From NCBI GenBank assembly GCA_945890495.1, contig CAMDCO010000014.1, forward strand, positions 1-48,158: a DNA stretch of 48,158 nt. Reading direction: 5' to 3'. Within the stretch, counting starts at the first letter, position 1, and every line of letters starts with the position of its first letter. A program made the translations under genes and the position numbers. Below the pieces are notes generated by a model. That model saw nothing but the letters and a program-made list of their open reading frames with translations, was not told the DNA's origin and did no database searches. The DNA comes from Bordetella parapertussis (GTDB lineage Bacteria; Pseudomonadota; Gammaproteobacteria; Burkholderiales; Thiobacillaceae). Shown here piece by piece: positions 39,472 through 48,124 of this stretch.

Positions 39472-41747
39472 TTCGTCAACGCCAGGAATAACTCGGGCAA
39501 TTTTTCCGGCAGGCGCTGGATGTTGTCGATGACGGTATATTGGCGGCCAAAGATGCCGCTGACATAGTCATCTGCCTTGGGATCGAGGCTGATGCAGTAG
39601 GTGAAGATGCCTTTCTGGTCTAACTCATTGACGGCACGGCGGGTGTCTTCGATCAATAACTGTTCGTCATGGGTATCGATGTCGGACGGCTGGCCGTCGG
39701 TCAATATCAGCATCAGTTTTTTGTCAGCCGGACGGGATTCCAGGTAGTGTGCGGCGTGGCGCATGGCGGCGCCCATGCGCGTCGAGTAACCCGCCTGCAT
39801 GGCAGCCAAACGCCCCTTGGCGTCGTCATCCCAGCGTTCACCATAGCCCTTGATATGCAGGTAGCGCACATCGTGACGGGTGTTGGAATGGAAACCGGCG
39901 ATAGCAAACGGATCGCCGAGTTGCTCGACCGACCAGGCCAACAAGGAAACCGCTTCCTGGCTAAGTTCGAGAATGGTTTGATCGGAGCCTGTCGCCTTTT
40001 CGTTAAGTGATTCGGACAAATCCAGCAACAACATGACGGCGATGTTGCGGCCGTCCGTGCGGTGACTCATGTTGATGCGCGGGTCAGGATTGGCGCCCCC
40101 TTTGAAGTCGATCAACGAGCGAATGGCCACATCCAGATCAAGCTCACTGCCTTCTTCCTGATAACGGATGCGGATCTTGTCCTGGGGCTTCAAGAGGTCA
40201 AGGATGCGTTTCAGACGCTTGGCCAGCGCACTGTGTTTTTCCAAAAGTCGGTCGATATCCGCCGGGTTACCTTTAGGGTGCAAGGCCTCGTAAACACTCA
40301 CCCAGTCGGGGCGGTAGGTCAGCGTCTTGTAGTCCCATTCTGGATAGTGACGCGGCGGCAGGCCTTTGACCTCGTCGCTGTCGGTGCGCTTTTTCTCTTT
40401 CTCGAACATTTCTTCATCGTCGCTTTCCTCGATGAAGACCCACATCTGACGGTTGTCATCGCGGTAATCGACCACGGTGTCGTCGAAGTGGACCTTGGCG
40501 TACTGGTCGCTCTGGCGGCGGGTCTTGGCCACATAGCTCAGGGCCAGCGTGGCAATATCTTTGGTATTCGATTCACCTTGCGCCATCAGCGCGTGGAAAC
40601 GCTCGGTAAAAGTTAGCAGGTCAGCATCGCGGTAACCATGATCCGGGTCGAGTAAGGCGCGCGACAACATCGCCATGCGGTGGCGCAGGCAAGAGGTGGT
40701 TTCTGGATCGCAGGCGTCTTCCACGGGTTTGGGATGCAGCGTCTGGAAGATCCGCTTCAAGCCGGGATACTCACGGCAGAGCAGGGTTTCGATGCGGCTG
40801 TCTTCAAAAAACTCCACGGCCATGCGCTGGAACGGACTCCAGTTATCGGCGATCAGCGGCCGTGTCCAGCGCCGGTGGCCCACCATATGGGCGAGGGTGG
40901 CGCGATAGCGATCGAGACCAATAACCCGTTCTTCCCCCGCGCCGGTATCGTCATAGACATCCGGGATCCGCATACCCAGCTTGTCGTAATACGGCACCGG
41001 TTTACGCAGTTCGTCAAAGGCCGTGGAATAGGGCACCAGTTGTTCGGAGGTCTGCCACAAGCCACGCAAGTAGAGGTCAAGCTTGCGCTCGACATCCATG
41101 AACAGCGTGCCATGACGCTCGCGTTGCAACACGGCGCGGCTGTCGGCCGACTGCACCGTGAAGTAGTCCTTTTGCCGCTCCGGGTGCGTCCGGTAGTTGC
41201 GAATACCGTATTCCACCCAGTTCTTCAGACCGTTCAGCGTTAGATGGCTCAGCAGAAACGGGGCCTGCGTCAGGAAATCCGGCAGGCCCGGGCTGGGGAA
41301 GGTAGTGTGGTGCCCATGGATAGAGCCGGTGGTGCGCTCCATGATGTCCAGCGTGATTTCCAGATAGCGTTGCAACTGTTCCCGCGTGCGCAGGCGTCGC
41401 GACACCGGGGCCAAGGTTTGCAGGAAGGGCGTGATGGCACGGCCATTCGGCGAGCGCTGCATACGCTGGATCAGGGCCATGACATCAGGCAGCGCCTCCT
41501 CGCCCACCAGATCGGCGGCAGCGGGCCACTCTTCCATAAACGCCAGCATCGGTTCGACGCCGCGCCCGAGTTTGCCAATGAGGCTCGCCGATTCAAGATA
41601 AGTCTTGAGACCCTCGCGGCTCAAAAACACCAAGGCCTCGGCCATGACATCCTCGAACACCTCTTCAACCTGCGGAAAGCAGGTATCAAGGAGGGCCCAA
41701 TATTCGGCCATCAGGGGATGTTGGTAGGCGGTATCAGCTTCTATCAT
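39468..41747 (-). CDS. cbbO: CbbO, von Willebrand A-domain activase partner
   Basis: 759 residues. The C-terminal vWA domain has the MIDAS motif LLLDLSESLNEK near residue 580 and LILTDGQPSDIDTHD near 705. The N-terminal and middle regions are mostly helical, with a very acidic patch EESDDEEMFEKEKKR near residue 430. CbbO and the AAA+ protein CbbQ together form a RubisCO activase that removes inhibitory sugar phosphates, with the vWA domain binding RubisCO. The stop codon TAG lies inside a dispersed repeat, so the original C-terminus may have been slightly different. It follows cbbQ with a 151-base gap holding another repeat. Confidence 0.93.
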   Translation of the reverse strand: MIEADTAYQHPLMAEYWALLDTCFPQVEEVFEDVMAEALVFLSREGLKTYLESASLIGKLGRGVEPMLAFMEEWPAAADLVGEEALPDVMALIQRMQRSPNGRAITPFLQTLAPVSRRLRTREQLQRYLEITLDIMERTTGSIHGHHTTFPSPGLPDFLTQAPFLLSHLTLNGLKNWVEYGIRNYRTHPERQKDYFTVQSADSRAVLQRERHGTLFMDVERKLDLYLRGLWQTSEQLVPYSTAFDELRKPVPYYDKLGMRIPDVYDDTGAGEERVIGLDRYRATLAHMVGHRRWTRPLIADNWSPFQRMAVEFFEDSRIETLLCREYPGLKRIFQTLHPKPVEDACDPETTSCLRHRMAMLSRALLDPDHGYRDADLLTFTERFHALMAQGESNTKDIATLALSYVAKTRRQSDQYAKVHFDDTVVDYRDDNRQMWVFIEESDDEEMFEKEKKRTDSDEVKGLPPRHYPEWDYKTLTYRPDWVSVYEALHPKGNPADIDRLLEKHSALAKRLKRILDLLKPQDKIRIRYQEEGSELDLDVAIRSLIDFKGGANPDPRINMSHRTDGRNIAVMLLLDLSESLNEKATGSDQTILELSQEAVSLLAWSVEQLGDPFAIAGFHSNTRHDVRYLHIKGYGERWDDDAKGRLAAMQAGYSTRMGAAMRHAAHYLESRPADKKLMLILTDGQPSDIDTHDEQLLIEDTRRAVNELDQKGIFTYCISLDPKADDYVSGIFGRQYTVIDNIQRLPEKLPELFLALTK

Positions 41748-41784
41748 CGCGATTTGAACTCCTCAAGAAACACCCTGTCGTCTC

Positions 41785-41851
41785 GTAGGGGCAGGCCCCT
41801 GTGCCTGCCCTAATGGTGATGGGCAACCACGGGGGGGGGGGTTGCCCCTAC
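41785..41851. repeat. Dispersed GTAGGGGC repeat with an 11-G tract, between cbbQ and cbbO
   Basis: A full copy with GTAGGGGC and GCCCCTAC ends and two hairpins. Between ACCAC and TTGCC it holds 11 consecutive G, where other copies have six; such a run is prone to slippage. A second CGCCCCTACGCG follows at once. The copy separates cbbO from cbbQ. Confidence 0.88.
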
Positions 41852-41898
41852 GCGCCCCTACGCGCAAGGCCACAGCCGGGGCTCTATGGAAAGGAAAA

Positions 41899-42702
41899 TC
41901 AGGCGAAGGTGGCGTCGATGGCGTGATCGAGGGTTTCGCGAATATCGGCGTCATCGGTGATCGGGCGCACCAAGGCCATGCGACAAGCCTCCGTAGCGGC
42001 AACACCATCCTTGATCAAGGTCGCGGCGTAGACCAACAAACGGGTCGAGATGCCTTCATCCAGGCCGTGTCCCTTGAGGTTGCGTGCGGTCTGGCCAATC
42101 TTCACCAGCTTACCCGCAATAGCGGCATCAAGACCCGTTTCCTTGGATAGGATGGAGGCCTCAAGCTCGGGATTGGGGTAGTCGAAATCAAAGGCGGTGA
42201 AGCGCTGTTTGGTGGACTGCTTCAAGTCCTTCAGCAGGCTTTGGTAGCCCGGGTTATACGAAATAACCAACTGGAAATCGGGATGCGCCTCGAGTATCTC
42301 ACCTTTTTTATCGAGCGGTAGGACGCGGCGATGGTCGGTCAGCGGGTGGATGACCACGGTCGTGTCCTGGCGCGCCTCAACGATCTCATCGAGATAGCAA
42401 ATCGCGCCAATGCGTGCCGCCACAGTCAGCGGGCCGTCCAACCAGCGGGTGCCATTGGCCTCCAGCAGGTAACGACCCACCAGATCGCTGGCCGTCATGT
42501 CTTCATTACAGGCCACCGTGATGAGCGGCTTGCCCAATTTCCAGGCCATGTATTCGACGAAACGCGACTTCCCGCAGCCGGTTGGGCCTTTCACCATCAC
42601 CGGCAGGCGGTTGCGGTAGGCGGCTTCAAACAGCGCAACTTCGTTACCCTGCGCCTGATAGAAGGGTTCCTTGTGAACCTTGTACTGGTCTTTTTGAGTC
42701 AT
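41899..42702 (-). CDS. cbbQ: CbbQ, MoxR-type AAA+ RubisCO activase
   Basis: 267 residues from the ATG at 42702, preceded by AGGAG; the frame stays open upstream through the hairpin region and into cbbM, which is not coding. Walker [11 protein letters not shown] near residue 41, Walker [15 protein letters not shown] near 105, and sensor region [16 protein letters not shown]. It belongs to the CbbQ/NirQ/NorQ group. With CbbO it reactivates form II RubisCO by ATP-driven remodelling. The short spacing to cbbM and the shared direction place it in the cbbMQO operon. Confidence 0.94.
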   Translation of the reverse strand: MTQKDQYKVHKEPFYQAQGNEVALFEAAYRNRLPVMVKGPTGCGKSRFVEYMAWKLGKPLITVACNEDMTASDLVGRYLLEANGTRWLDGPLTVAARIGAICYLDEIVEARQDTTVVIHPLTDHRRVLPLDKKGEILEAHPDFQLVISYNPGYQSLLKDLKQSTKQRFTAFDFDYPNPELEASILSKETGLDAAIAGKLVKIGQTARNLKGHGLDEGISTRLLVYAATLIKDGVAATEACRMALVRPITDDADIRETLDHAIDATFA

Positions 42703-42729
42703 GACTACTCCTGAAAATCCGCATCTCAG

Positions 42730-42769
42730 ATCTGCTTTCAGATGCGATCTAGCACATCTGAAAGCAGAT
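42730..42769. other. 15-bp perfect inverted repeat between cbbM and cbbQ
   Basis: ATCTGCTTTCAGATG (42730-42744) and CATCTGAAAGCAGAT (42755-42769) are exact complements with a 10-base loop. In the cbbMQO message this makes a long, strong stem just after the cbbM terminator hairpin and about 28 bases before the cbbQ start. It may protect the processed cbbQO message at its 5' end or set the cbbM to cbbQO ratio. Confidence 0.75.
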
Positions 42770-42814
42770 TCCATATCCATTTCAAGCTCCGGGTTTTTAG
42801 TCCCCGGAAGAAAA

Positions 42815-42840
42815 ACGCCCCCGAGGACGGGGGCGTTTCT
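42815..42840 (-). terminator. Intrinsic terminator of cbbM
   Basis: On the minus strand ACGCCCCCG-TCCT-CGGGGGCGT is a perfect 9-bp stem with a 4-base loop, followed by TTTTTCTT. It starts about 33 bases after the cbbM stop. It should end most transcripts after cbbM, so that cbbQ and cbbO are made at a lower level by read-through. Confidence 0.9.
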
Positions 42841-42868
42841 CGGTTCAGCGTGTGCTGTACGCGCCTTA

Positions 42869-44248
42869 TTACTTGTGCACGCCCAGCTTTTCACGCCAGC
42901 CCGGGAAGATCTTGTCGGCATCACCCGGGAAGGATTCGAAGGCGCGAGCGAACTCTTTGTGCTCTTTCGCAAATTCGATCGGGTCAGCGCCGGCCTTCCA
43001 GCACTCGTAGGACTGACGCAGGGAGATCGCGCCGGCCGCCGGGCTGTCAATGTGGCCGTAGGAACCACCACCGGAGGTATTGATGACGTTGCCGTGACCC
43101 AGGTTCTCGAAGAAGCCGGGCAGACGCAGGGCGTTCATGCCGCCGGAGATGATCGGGGTGGTCGGCTTCATGCCATGCCATTCCTGATGGTAGTACGGGC
43201 CCTGGCAGGAATCGCGCTCGATCATGTAGGCGATGACGCGGTCGTCCTTGCCACCTTCCATCTTGCCGTAGCCCATGGTGCCAACGTGGATACCGGAAGC
43301 CCCTTGCAGACGCGACATTTTGGCCAGCACGAAAGCGGTGTAGCCGCGCACGGAGGAGGGCGAGGTCACGGCGCCGTGACCGGCACGGTGGTAGTGCAGG
43401 TACTGGTCGGGGTACTGGCGACGCGCCGTGGTGATCATACCGGGGCCGCCGACATAACCGTCAACCAGGAAGGCGACCTTGTTGGCATCCATGCCAAAGG
43501 TTTCCAGCGCGAAATCGGCACGGGCGCACATTTCGTAATGGTCGTCAGCGGTAATGTTCATGGAGAACAGCTTGGCCTGACCGGTTTCGTCCATGGCGCG
43601 CTTCATGGAGTCATACACCAGCGGGATGACCTTCTTGACCGGACAGAACACCTGGTTGCCCTGGGGTTCGTCGTTCTTGATGAAGTCGCCACCTAACCAG
43701 AACTGGTATGCGGCGGCCGCGAACGGCTCGGGACGCAGGCCCAGCTTGGGCTTGATGATGGTGCCGGAGATGTAGCCGCCGTTGACGCGGGGGCGACCCA
43801 GGATGTCCCACAGGTCGGTGATGTCCTTGGCCGGGCCGTCGAACTGGCGCAGCATGGACCAAGGCACATAGAAATCCTGCATCTGCAGCTGCTTCACATC
43901 GCCCATGCCCTGGTTGTTACCAATGACAAAGGTCAGGAAGGAGACGATCATGGCGCGGCCGTCGGTAACATTGCGGTCGAACAGGTCGTTCGGGTAGGCG
44001 ACCTTCATGATGCCTTTGGCTTCGTCGATGAAATACACCAGCGCGTCGACACCCTTGGTGAAGTCGTCGGTGGTGGAAACTTCCACATTGGTGCCGGTAG
44101 AGGACTCGGCCGCAATGTGCGCCGCAACTTCCAAGTAACCGTAGCCGGTGGCCGGCTGCATGTGATAGGCGACGAGAATGTGCTTGTCGCCCTTAATGAG
44201 GTCTTCTTCTTTCAGGCTGAGGTCGGAATAACGTGCTGACTGATCCAT
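42869..44248 (-). CDS. cbbM: RubisCO form II large chain
   Basis: 459 residues, the usual form II length, from the ATG at 44248 with AGGAG eight bases ahead. Active-site features: [15 protein letters not shown] (catalytic Lys), [16 protein letters not shown] (carbamylated Lys and metal Asp/Glu), [12 protein letters not shown], loop 6 [22 protein letters not shown] and [17 protein letters not shown] (phosphate sites). It fixes CO2 onto ribulose bisphosphate in the Calvin cycle; form II enzymes discriminate poorly against O2 and suit high CO2 or low O2. No small subunit is needed and none is present. It is the first gene of cbbMQO and divergent from cbbR. Confidence 0.98.
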   Translation of the reverse strand: MDQSARYSDLSLKEEDLIKGDKHILVAYHMQPATGYGYLEVAAHIAAESSTGTNVEVSTTDDFTKGVDALVYFIDEAKGIMKVAYPNDLFDRNVTDGRAMIVSFLTFVIGNNQGMGDVKQLQMQDFYVPWSMLRQFDGPAKDITDLWDILGRPRVNGGYISGTIIKPKLGLRPEPFAAAAYQFWLGGDFIKNDEPQGNQVFCPVKKVIPLVYDSMKRAMDETGQAKLFSMNITADDHYEMCARADFALETFGMDANKVAFLVDGYVGGPGMITTARRQYPDQYLHYHRAGHGAVTSPSSVRGYTAFVLAKMSRLQGASGIHVGTMGYGKMEGGKDDRVIAYMIERDSCQGPYYHQEWHGMKPTTPIISGGMNALRLPGFFENLGHGNVINTSGGGSYGHIDSPAAGAISLRQSYECWKAGADPIEFAKEHKEFARAFESFPGDADKIFPGWREKLGVHK

Positions 44249-44298
44249 GTGTTCACTCCTAAGTGGATAATTCATCGGGTTGATTAAACAGCCTCGCC

Positions 44299-44304
44299 AC
44301 TATA
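44299..44304 (-). promoter_or_regulatory. Candidate -10 box of the cbbM promoter
   Basis: The minus strand reads TATAGT here, which would start transcription near 44292, about 44 bases before the cbbM ATG. No good -35 box stands in front, as expected for a promoter that needs an activator. The CbbR-type dyad would be centred about 54 bases upstream of this start. Confidence 0.4.
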
Positions 44305-44321
44305 CGAGCGCAACCTCATAA

Positions 44322-44366
44322 GTTCTATTCAGAGTTTCTGATAGAATTCATCAGAATTGCTGATAA
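44322..44366. promoter_or_regulatory. CbbR operator array between cbbM and cbbR
   Basis: TTCTGAT (44336-44342) and ATCAGAA (44350-44356) form a perfect 7-bp dyad with 7 bases between. Further half sites of the same kind, TTCTATTCAGA upstream and TTGCTGATAA downstream, extend it to about four phased half sites in 45 bases. LysR-type regulators bind such arrays as tetramers. The position fits activation of cbbM and autoregulation of cbbR. Confidence 0.65.
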
Positions 44367-44380
44367 CACAACCGAGGCCT

Positions 44381-45286
44381 ATGCACCTCACCTTGCGCCA
44401 ACTCCAAATCCTAGAATCCATCACCCGTACCGGGAGTTTTTCCCGTGCGTCCGAGGACTTACACCTCAGCCAGCCCGCCGTTTCAATGCAGATCAGGCAA
44501 TTGGAAAACGACCTAGGCGCGCGCCTGCTTGAGCGTGCAGGAAAGCGTGTCTTTCTGACCGATGTCGGGCGCGAAGTCTATCAAGCCAGCCAGGATATTG
44601 CCGAACGACTGAATCGACTCAAAGGGGTTTTGGATGCCCTAAAGGGGCTGCAACACGGTTCTTTGACGGTCGGCGTTGTTAGTACGGCCAGCGCCTTTTC
44701 CATCCGCCTTATCACCCAATTCCGCCAGCGCCATCCCGGTATTCATATCCGTCTCAATGTCATCAACCGCGAACAACTCTTGCAACAACTAGCGGACAAC
44801 TCGCTGGATCTGGCCCTCATGGGACAGCCTCCCGCGCATATGGATCTCGATGACACCCCCTTCATGGAGAATCCCCTCATCATCATTGCCCCACCCTACC
44901 ACCCACTCGTCGGACAGAAACAGATTCCGCTTTCCAAAATCGCCGAAGAGACCTTCATGGGACGCGAACCCGGATCCGGCACACGCATCGCCACCGAAGC
45001 CTTTTTTCAGTCGCACGGACTAGCCTGGAAGGTGGATATGGAAATGAACAAGAACGAGGCCATCAAATTGGCCGTCGAATCCGGGCTCGGGCTTGGAGTG
45101 GTCTCGCAGCACACCGTTCTGCCCGAACTGGCGGCCAAACGCCTTTGCATCCTCAATGTCGAAGGCTTCCCCATCCTCCGATCCTGGCACTTGGTCAGCC
45201 GCCGAAACAAACAGTTTTCCAGTAGTGCTCAGGCCTTTGCCGATTTCATCCTGGAAGAGGCCAGAAAGATCGGGGCCCTAAAATGA
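44381..45286 (+). CDS. cbbR: LysR-type regulator CbbR
   Basis: 301 residues from the ATG at 44381; an in-frame ATG eight codons earlier lies inside the operator. The winged helix domain is clear (TLRQLQILESITRTGSFSRA and LSQPAVSMQIRQLENDLG), and the effector domain follows from about residue 90. Its place opposite cbbM and the matching DNA dyad identify it as CbbR, the Calvin cycle activator that responds to metabolites such as RuBP or NADPH in relatives. Confidence 0.93.
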   Translation: MHLTLRQLQILESITRTGSFSRASEDLHLSQPAVSMQIRQLENDLGARLLERAGKRVFLTDVGREVYQASQDIAERLNRLKGVLDALKGLQHGSLTVGVVSTASAFSIRLITQFRQRHPGIHIRLNVINREQLLQQLADNSLDLALMGQPPAHMDLDDTPFMENPLIIIAPPYHPLVGQKQIPLSKIAEETFMGREPGSGTRIATEAFFQSHGLAWKVDMEMNKNEAIKLAVESGLGLGVVSQHTVLPELAAKRLCILNVEGFPILRSWHLVSRRNKQFSSSAQAFADFILEEARKIGALK

Positions 45287-45311
45287 AACGACTGCTGCCA
45301 TGCGCACTCTC

Positions 45312-45317
45312 TATAAT
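45312..45317 (+). promoter_or_regulatory. Candidate -10 box for the rRNA methyltransferase gene
   Basis: A consensus TATAAT sits 33 bases before the ATG at 45351, with no strong -35 hexamer ahead of it. If used, transcription starts near 45324, which rules out the upstream ATG at 45300 and supports 45351 as the start of the gene. Confidence 0.4.
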
Positions 45318-45350
45318 TGCGTATCCCCGCCTTTCTGTCTGAACGCCCTC

Positions 45351-46604
45351 ATGGTTCCCGCCTCTGCCCAACTCTCCGAACTCGCGATCCTGCTCAAGTC
45401 GCTACTGACCTTTAGCTACCCCGCCGATGCGGTGCTCTCGCACCATTTCCGCAATCACCCCGATATCGGCCGCCGTGATCGCGCCCTGATCGCCGAGACG
45501 GCCTATGCCATCCTGCGCCATCTGCGTAGTCTGGAGGCAGCCGCCGGGTCGCTGCGACCGCGTGACCTCATCGTTACCTGGCTGGCTCGCTTGAGCGGCC
45601 TGAATCTGCGCGAATGCGAGGGGCTCGTACACACCAACGAACTTGATCGTTACAAAACCGCCAAGGCCTATCCGCTGCAAGACGCCCCCACCGCCATCCG
45701 CCTTGAACTGCCTGACTGGCTCGTGGCACCGCTGGAATCGCACTATGGAGACCGCCTGCCCGCCCTGATGCAGGCCCTGAACGCACCGGCCCCGCTCGAT
45801 CTGCGCGTGAACACGCTCAAGCTGTCCCGCGACAAGGCCTTGGCCCAGATGCTAGCCGACGGATTTTCGGCCAGCGCCACACCCTATTCTCCGTTCGGCA
45901 TCCGCCTCGGCAACAAGCCCCCCCTCAGCCAGTACCCCCTGTTTCAGGATGGCTCACTGGAAGTCCAGGATGAGGGCAGCCAACTGCTGGCCCTGCTGAC
46001 GGGCGCACGGCGCGGCGAGATGGTATGCGACTTCTGCGCCGGCGCTGGTGGCAAGACCCTCGCCCTGGGCGCCCAGATGAACAACAGCGGCCGGCTCTAC
46101 GCCTTCGATGTCTCCGAAAAACGCTTGGCGCGCATGAAACCGCGCCTGGCCCGTTCCGGGCTGTCCAATGTCCACCCGCAAGTACTAGCCAGCGAGACCG
46201 ACATCAAGGTCAAACGCCTGGCCGGCAAGTTCGACCGCGTCCTAGTTGATGCGCCTTGCTCGGGCCTCGGCACCCTACGCCGCAACCCGGACCTGAAATG
46301 GCGGCAAACGCCGGACAGCGTGGCAGAACTGACCGCCAAGCAGACCACCATCCTGAACAGTGCTGCCCGCCTGGTGAAGGTTGGCGGCCGCTTGGTCTAT
46401 GCCACCTGCAGTCTGCTACCCGAAGAAAACCAGGACATTGTTACGGCCTTTCTGGAAACGCACCCCGGATTTGCCCTGCACCCCGCCAGCGAGGTTCTGG
46501 GCCACCTGAACATCGCGCTCGATACCCGCGACTTTCTCGCCTTGGCGCCAGACACCCACGGCACAGATGGTTTTTTTGCCGCTATCATGGTGCGCACCGA
46601 TTGA
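45351..46604 (+). CDS. RsmB/NOP-type RNA m5C methyltransferase
   Basis: 417 residues from 45351 (434 if the ATG at 45300 is used). An N-terminal NusB-like helical region is followed by the PUA-like linking part and a methyltransferase domain with MVCDFCAGAGGKTLALGAQM (SAM site), the motif DAPCSGLGTLRRNPDLKW and the second cysteine in YATCSLLPEEN. Two cysteines in PC and TC motifs are the hallmark of m5C RNA methyltransferases. It probably modifies 16S rRNA; whether it is the true RsmB is not certain since the fmt-rsmB pairing is absent. Confidence 0.87.
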   Translation: MVPASAQLSELAILLKSLLTFSYPADAVLSHHFRNHPDIGRRDRALIAETAYAILRHLRSLEAAAGSLRPRDLIVTWLARLSGLNLRECEGLVHTNELDRYKTAKAYPLQDAPTAIRLELPDWLVAPLESHYGDRLPALMQALNAPAPLDLRVNTLKLSRDKALAQMLADGFSASATPYSPFGIRLGNKPPLSQYPLFQDGSLEVQDEGSQLLALLTGARRGEMVCDFCAGAGGKTLALGAQMNNSGRLYAFDVSEKRLARMKPRLARSGLSNVHPQVLASETDIKVKRLAGKFDRVLVDAPCSGLGTLRRNPDLKWRQTPDSVAELTAKQTTILNSAARLVKVGGRLVYATCSLLPEENQDIVTAFLETHPGFALHPASEVLGHLNIALDTRDFLALAPDTHGTDGFFAAIMVRTD

Positions 46605-46635
46605 TGCCCAAACCCTAAAATCCGACACTGTTTCG

Positions 46636-47898
46636 ATGACGATGCCCAGCCTCCCCAACATTAGTCTCCCGACCCAGCACTTGTGGCTGCAGATCATCCT
46701 CCTGTCCGTCACGATTCTCGCCAGCCTCTGGCTGGCGCGCGTCATCAAACAACGGCTGGATCAAAAGGGCTCGAATCAAGCCTTCCAGAATGCCCTCGCT
46801 CTGAGCCCACGCGATTTTATGCGTCTATTCGCGCCACCGCTGGCGCTTGTCTTCACCTTGATTGTCAGCACGCTCATTGCCCCCTGGGCCGACACCTCCG
46901 TACTGGCCTTCGCCCTGCCCTTACTGCTCTCCCTCGTCATCATCCAGTTCGTGTTTTATGTCCTGCGCCGGATCCTGAAGCCCAGCGCCCTACTCTCGTC
47001 TCTGGAACATATCGTCGCCTGGCTAGTCTGGGGCATGGTGGTCCTGCATCTCACCGGTCATCTATCCAGCGTAATTGCGGCGCTTGACGGGATCGGTGTC
47101 ACGCTCGGCAAGAACCATATCTCGCTCTACACCACCCTGCTGGGCCTCCTGACCCTATCCCTAACCGTGCTTGTTGCACTGTGGGGGGCGCGCAGTATCG
47201 AGACCCGCTTCATTGAGCGCACGGCGCTACAAACCAACCTCAAGGTGGCCCTGGCCAAGATCCTGCGCACGGTGCTGCTGGTCGTGGCCATCCTCATCGC
47301 CCTGCCCGTGATCGGCATCGACATCACCGTCCTGTCAGTCTTTGGCGGCGCGCTAGGCGTAGGCCTCGGCCTCGGCCTGCAAAAGATCGCCGCCAACTAT
47401 GTCTCCGGCTTTACCCTCCTGCTCGACCAGTCCATCCGCATCGGCGACATGATCACCGTCGGGACGAACTATGGCGAGATTCGCCAGATTGCCACCCGTT
47501 ACACCGTGCTCAGGGCCACCGACGGCAGCGAAAGCATCATCCCCAACGATACCCTGATCACCTCAACCGTCATCAATCACACCCTTGCCAGCCGCGACAA
47601 CCGCGTCAGCCTCCCGATCCAGGTCGCCTACCACACCGACCTAGACCGGGCTCGCACCGTGCTGCTGGTGGCCGCCCAACACGATCGTGTCTCGGCCCAG
47701 CCCGCACCACAAGTGCTCATCAAAGGCTTTGGCGAAAATGGGATCGACCTGGAACTCGCCTTCTGGATCGGCGACCCGGAAGAAGGCCTGGGTCTGCTCA
47801 AGTCCAACATCTACTGGGCGATCTGGGAGGCCTTCAAACGCGAAGGCATCCAGATTCCCTACCCGCAACGGGTCGTCACCCTCCAGAACGCGCGCTAA
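46636..47898 (+). CDS. MscS-family mechanosensitive channel
   Basis: 420 residues from the ATG at 46636; the frame is open further up into the methyltransferase gene. Five hydrophobic helices in the first ~200 residues are followed by the MscS core: LSVFGGALGVGLGLGLQKIA (pore helix), NYVSGFTLLLDQSIRIGDMI (beta domain entry), and ESIIPNDTLITSTVINHTL. It would open under membrane tension to release solutes on osmotic downshift. Its TAA stop touches the left end of a MITE-like element. Confidence 0.92.
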   Translation: MTMPSLPNISLPTQHLWLQIILLSVTILASLWLARVIKQRLDQKGSNQAFQNALALSPRDFMRLFAPPLALVFTLIVSTLIAPWADTSVLAFALPLLLSLVIIQFVFYVLRRILKPSALLSSLEHIVAWLVWGMVVLHLTGHLSSVIAALDGIGVTLGKNHISLYTTLLGLLTLSLTVLVALWGARSIETRFIERTALQTNLKVALAKILRTVLLVVAILIALPVIGIDITVLSVFGGALGVGLGLGLQKIAANYVSGFTLLLDQSIRIGDMITVGTNYGEIRQIATRYTVLRATDGSESIIPNDTLITSTVINHTLASRDNRVSLPIQVAYHTDLDRARTVLLVAAQHDRVSAQPAPQVLIKGFGENGIDLELAFWIGDPEEGLGLLKSNIYWAIWEAFKREGIQIPYPQRVVTLQNAR

Positions 47899-48008
47899 GG
47901 AAGCACTGATCAAATCCTTCGACAGGCTCAGGACGAACGGTAACAATATGATTTAATTCGCTGTTTTCTTGTATGACCGTGGACGAAATCGAACAAATCA
48001 GTGCTTCC
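47899..48008. mobile_element. MITE-like element, 110 bp with 12-bp inverted ends
   Basis: The left end GGAAGCACTGAT (47899-47910) and the right end ATCAGTGCTTCC (47997-48008) are perfect inverted repeats. No coding capacity lies between. The inside includes CCTTCGACAGGCTCAGGACG, a motif of widespread interspersed repeats. CTA stands on both outer sides within a base or two, a possible target duplication. The adjoining CTGATTTATTCATAA, ahead of the transposase start, resembles the element's end and may be the IS terminus. Confidence 0.6.
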
Positions 48009-48124
48009 CTAGTCGCCCCTGATTTATTCATAACACATTGATATTAATAGACAATAACGCTATTTTTGGGTATAATTTCTCTCAGTTTATGGCGGATATG
48101 CCATTGAAACCTGGGAGTTTTGAG

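Noticed and set aside
39468-42702. Nitric oxide reductase accessory genes norQ/norD
   Set aside because: The proteins belong to the same broad families, but the position directly behind cbbM and the divergent cbbR identify them as cbbQ and cbbO; no norCB genes are present.
42701-43696. Plus-strand frame of 331 codons
   Set aside because: Antisense to cbbM, a full-length RubisCO with all active-site motifs.
39468-44248. Carboxysome operon
   Set aside because: No shell protein genes, no CsoS2 and no small subunit; only form II RubisCO with cbbQ and cbbO.
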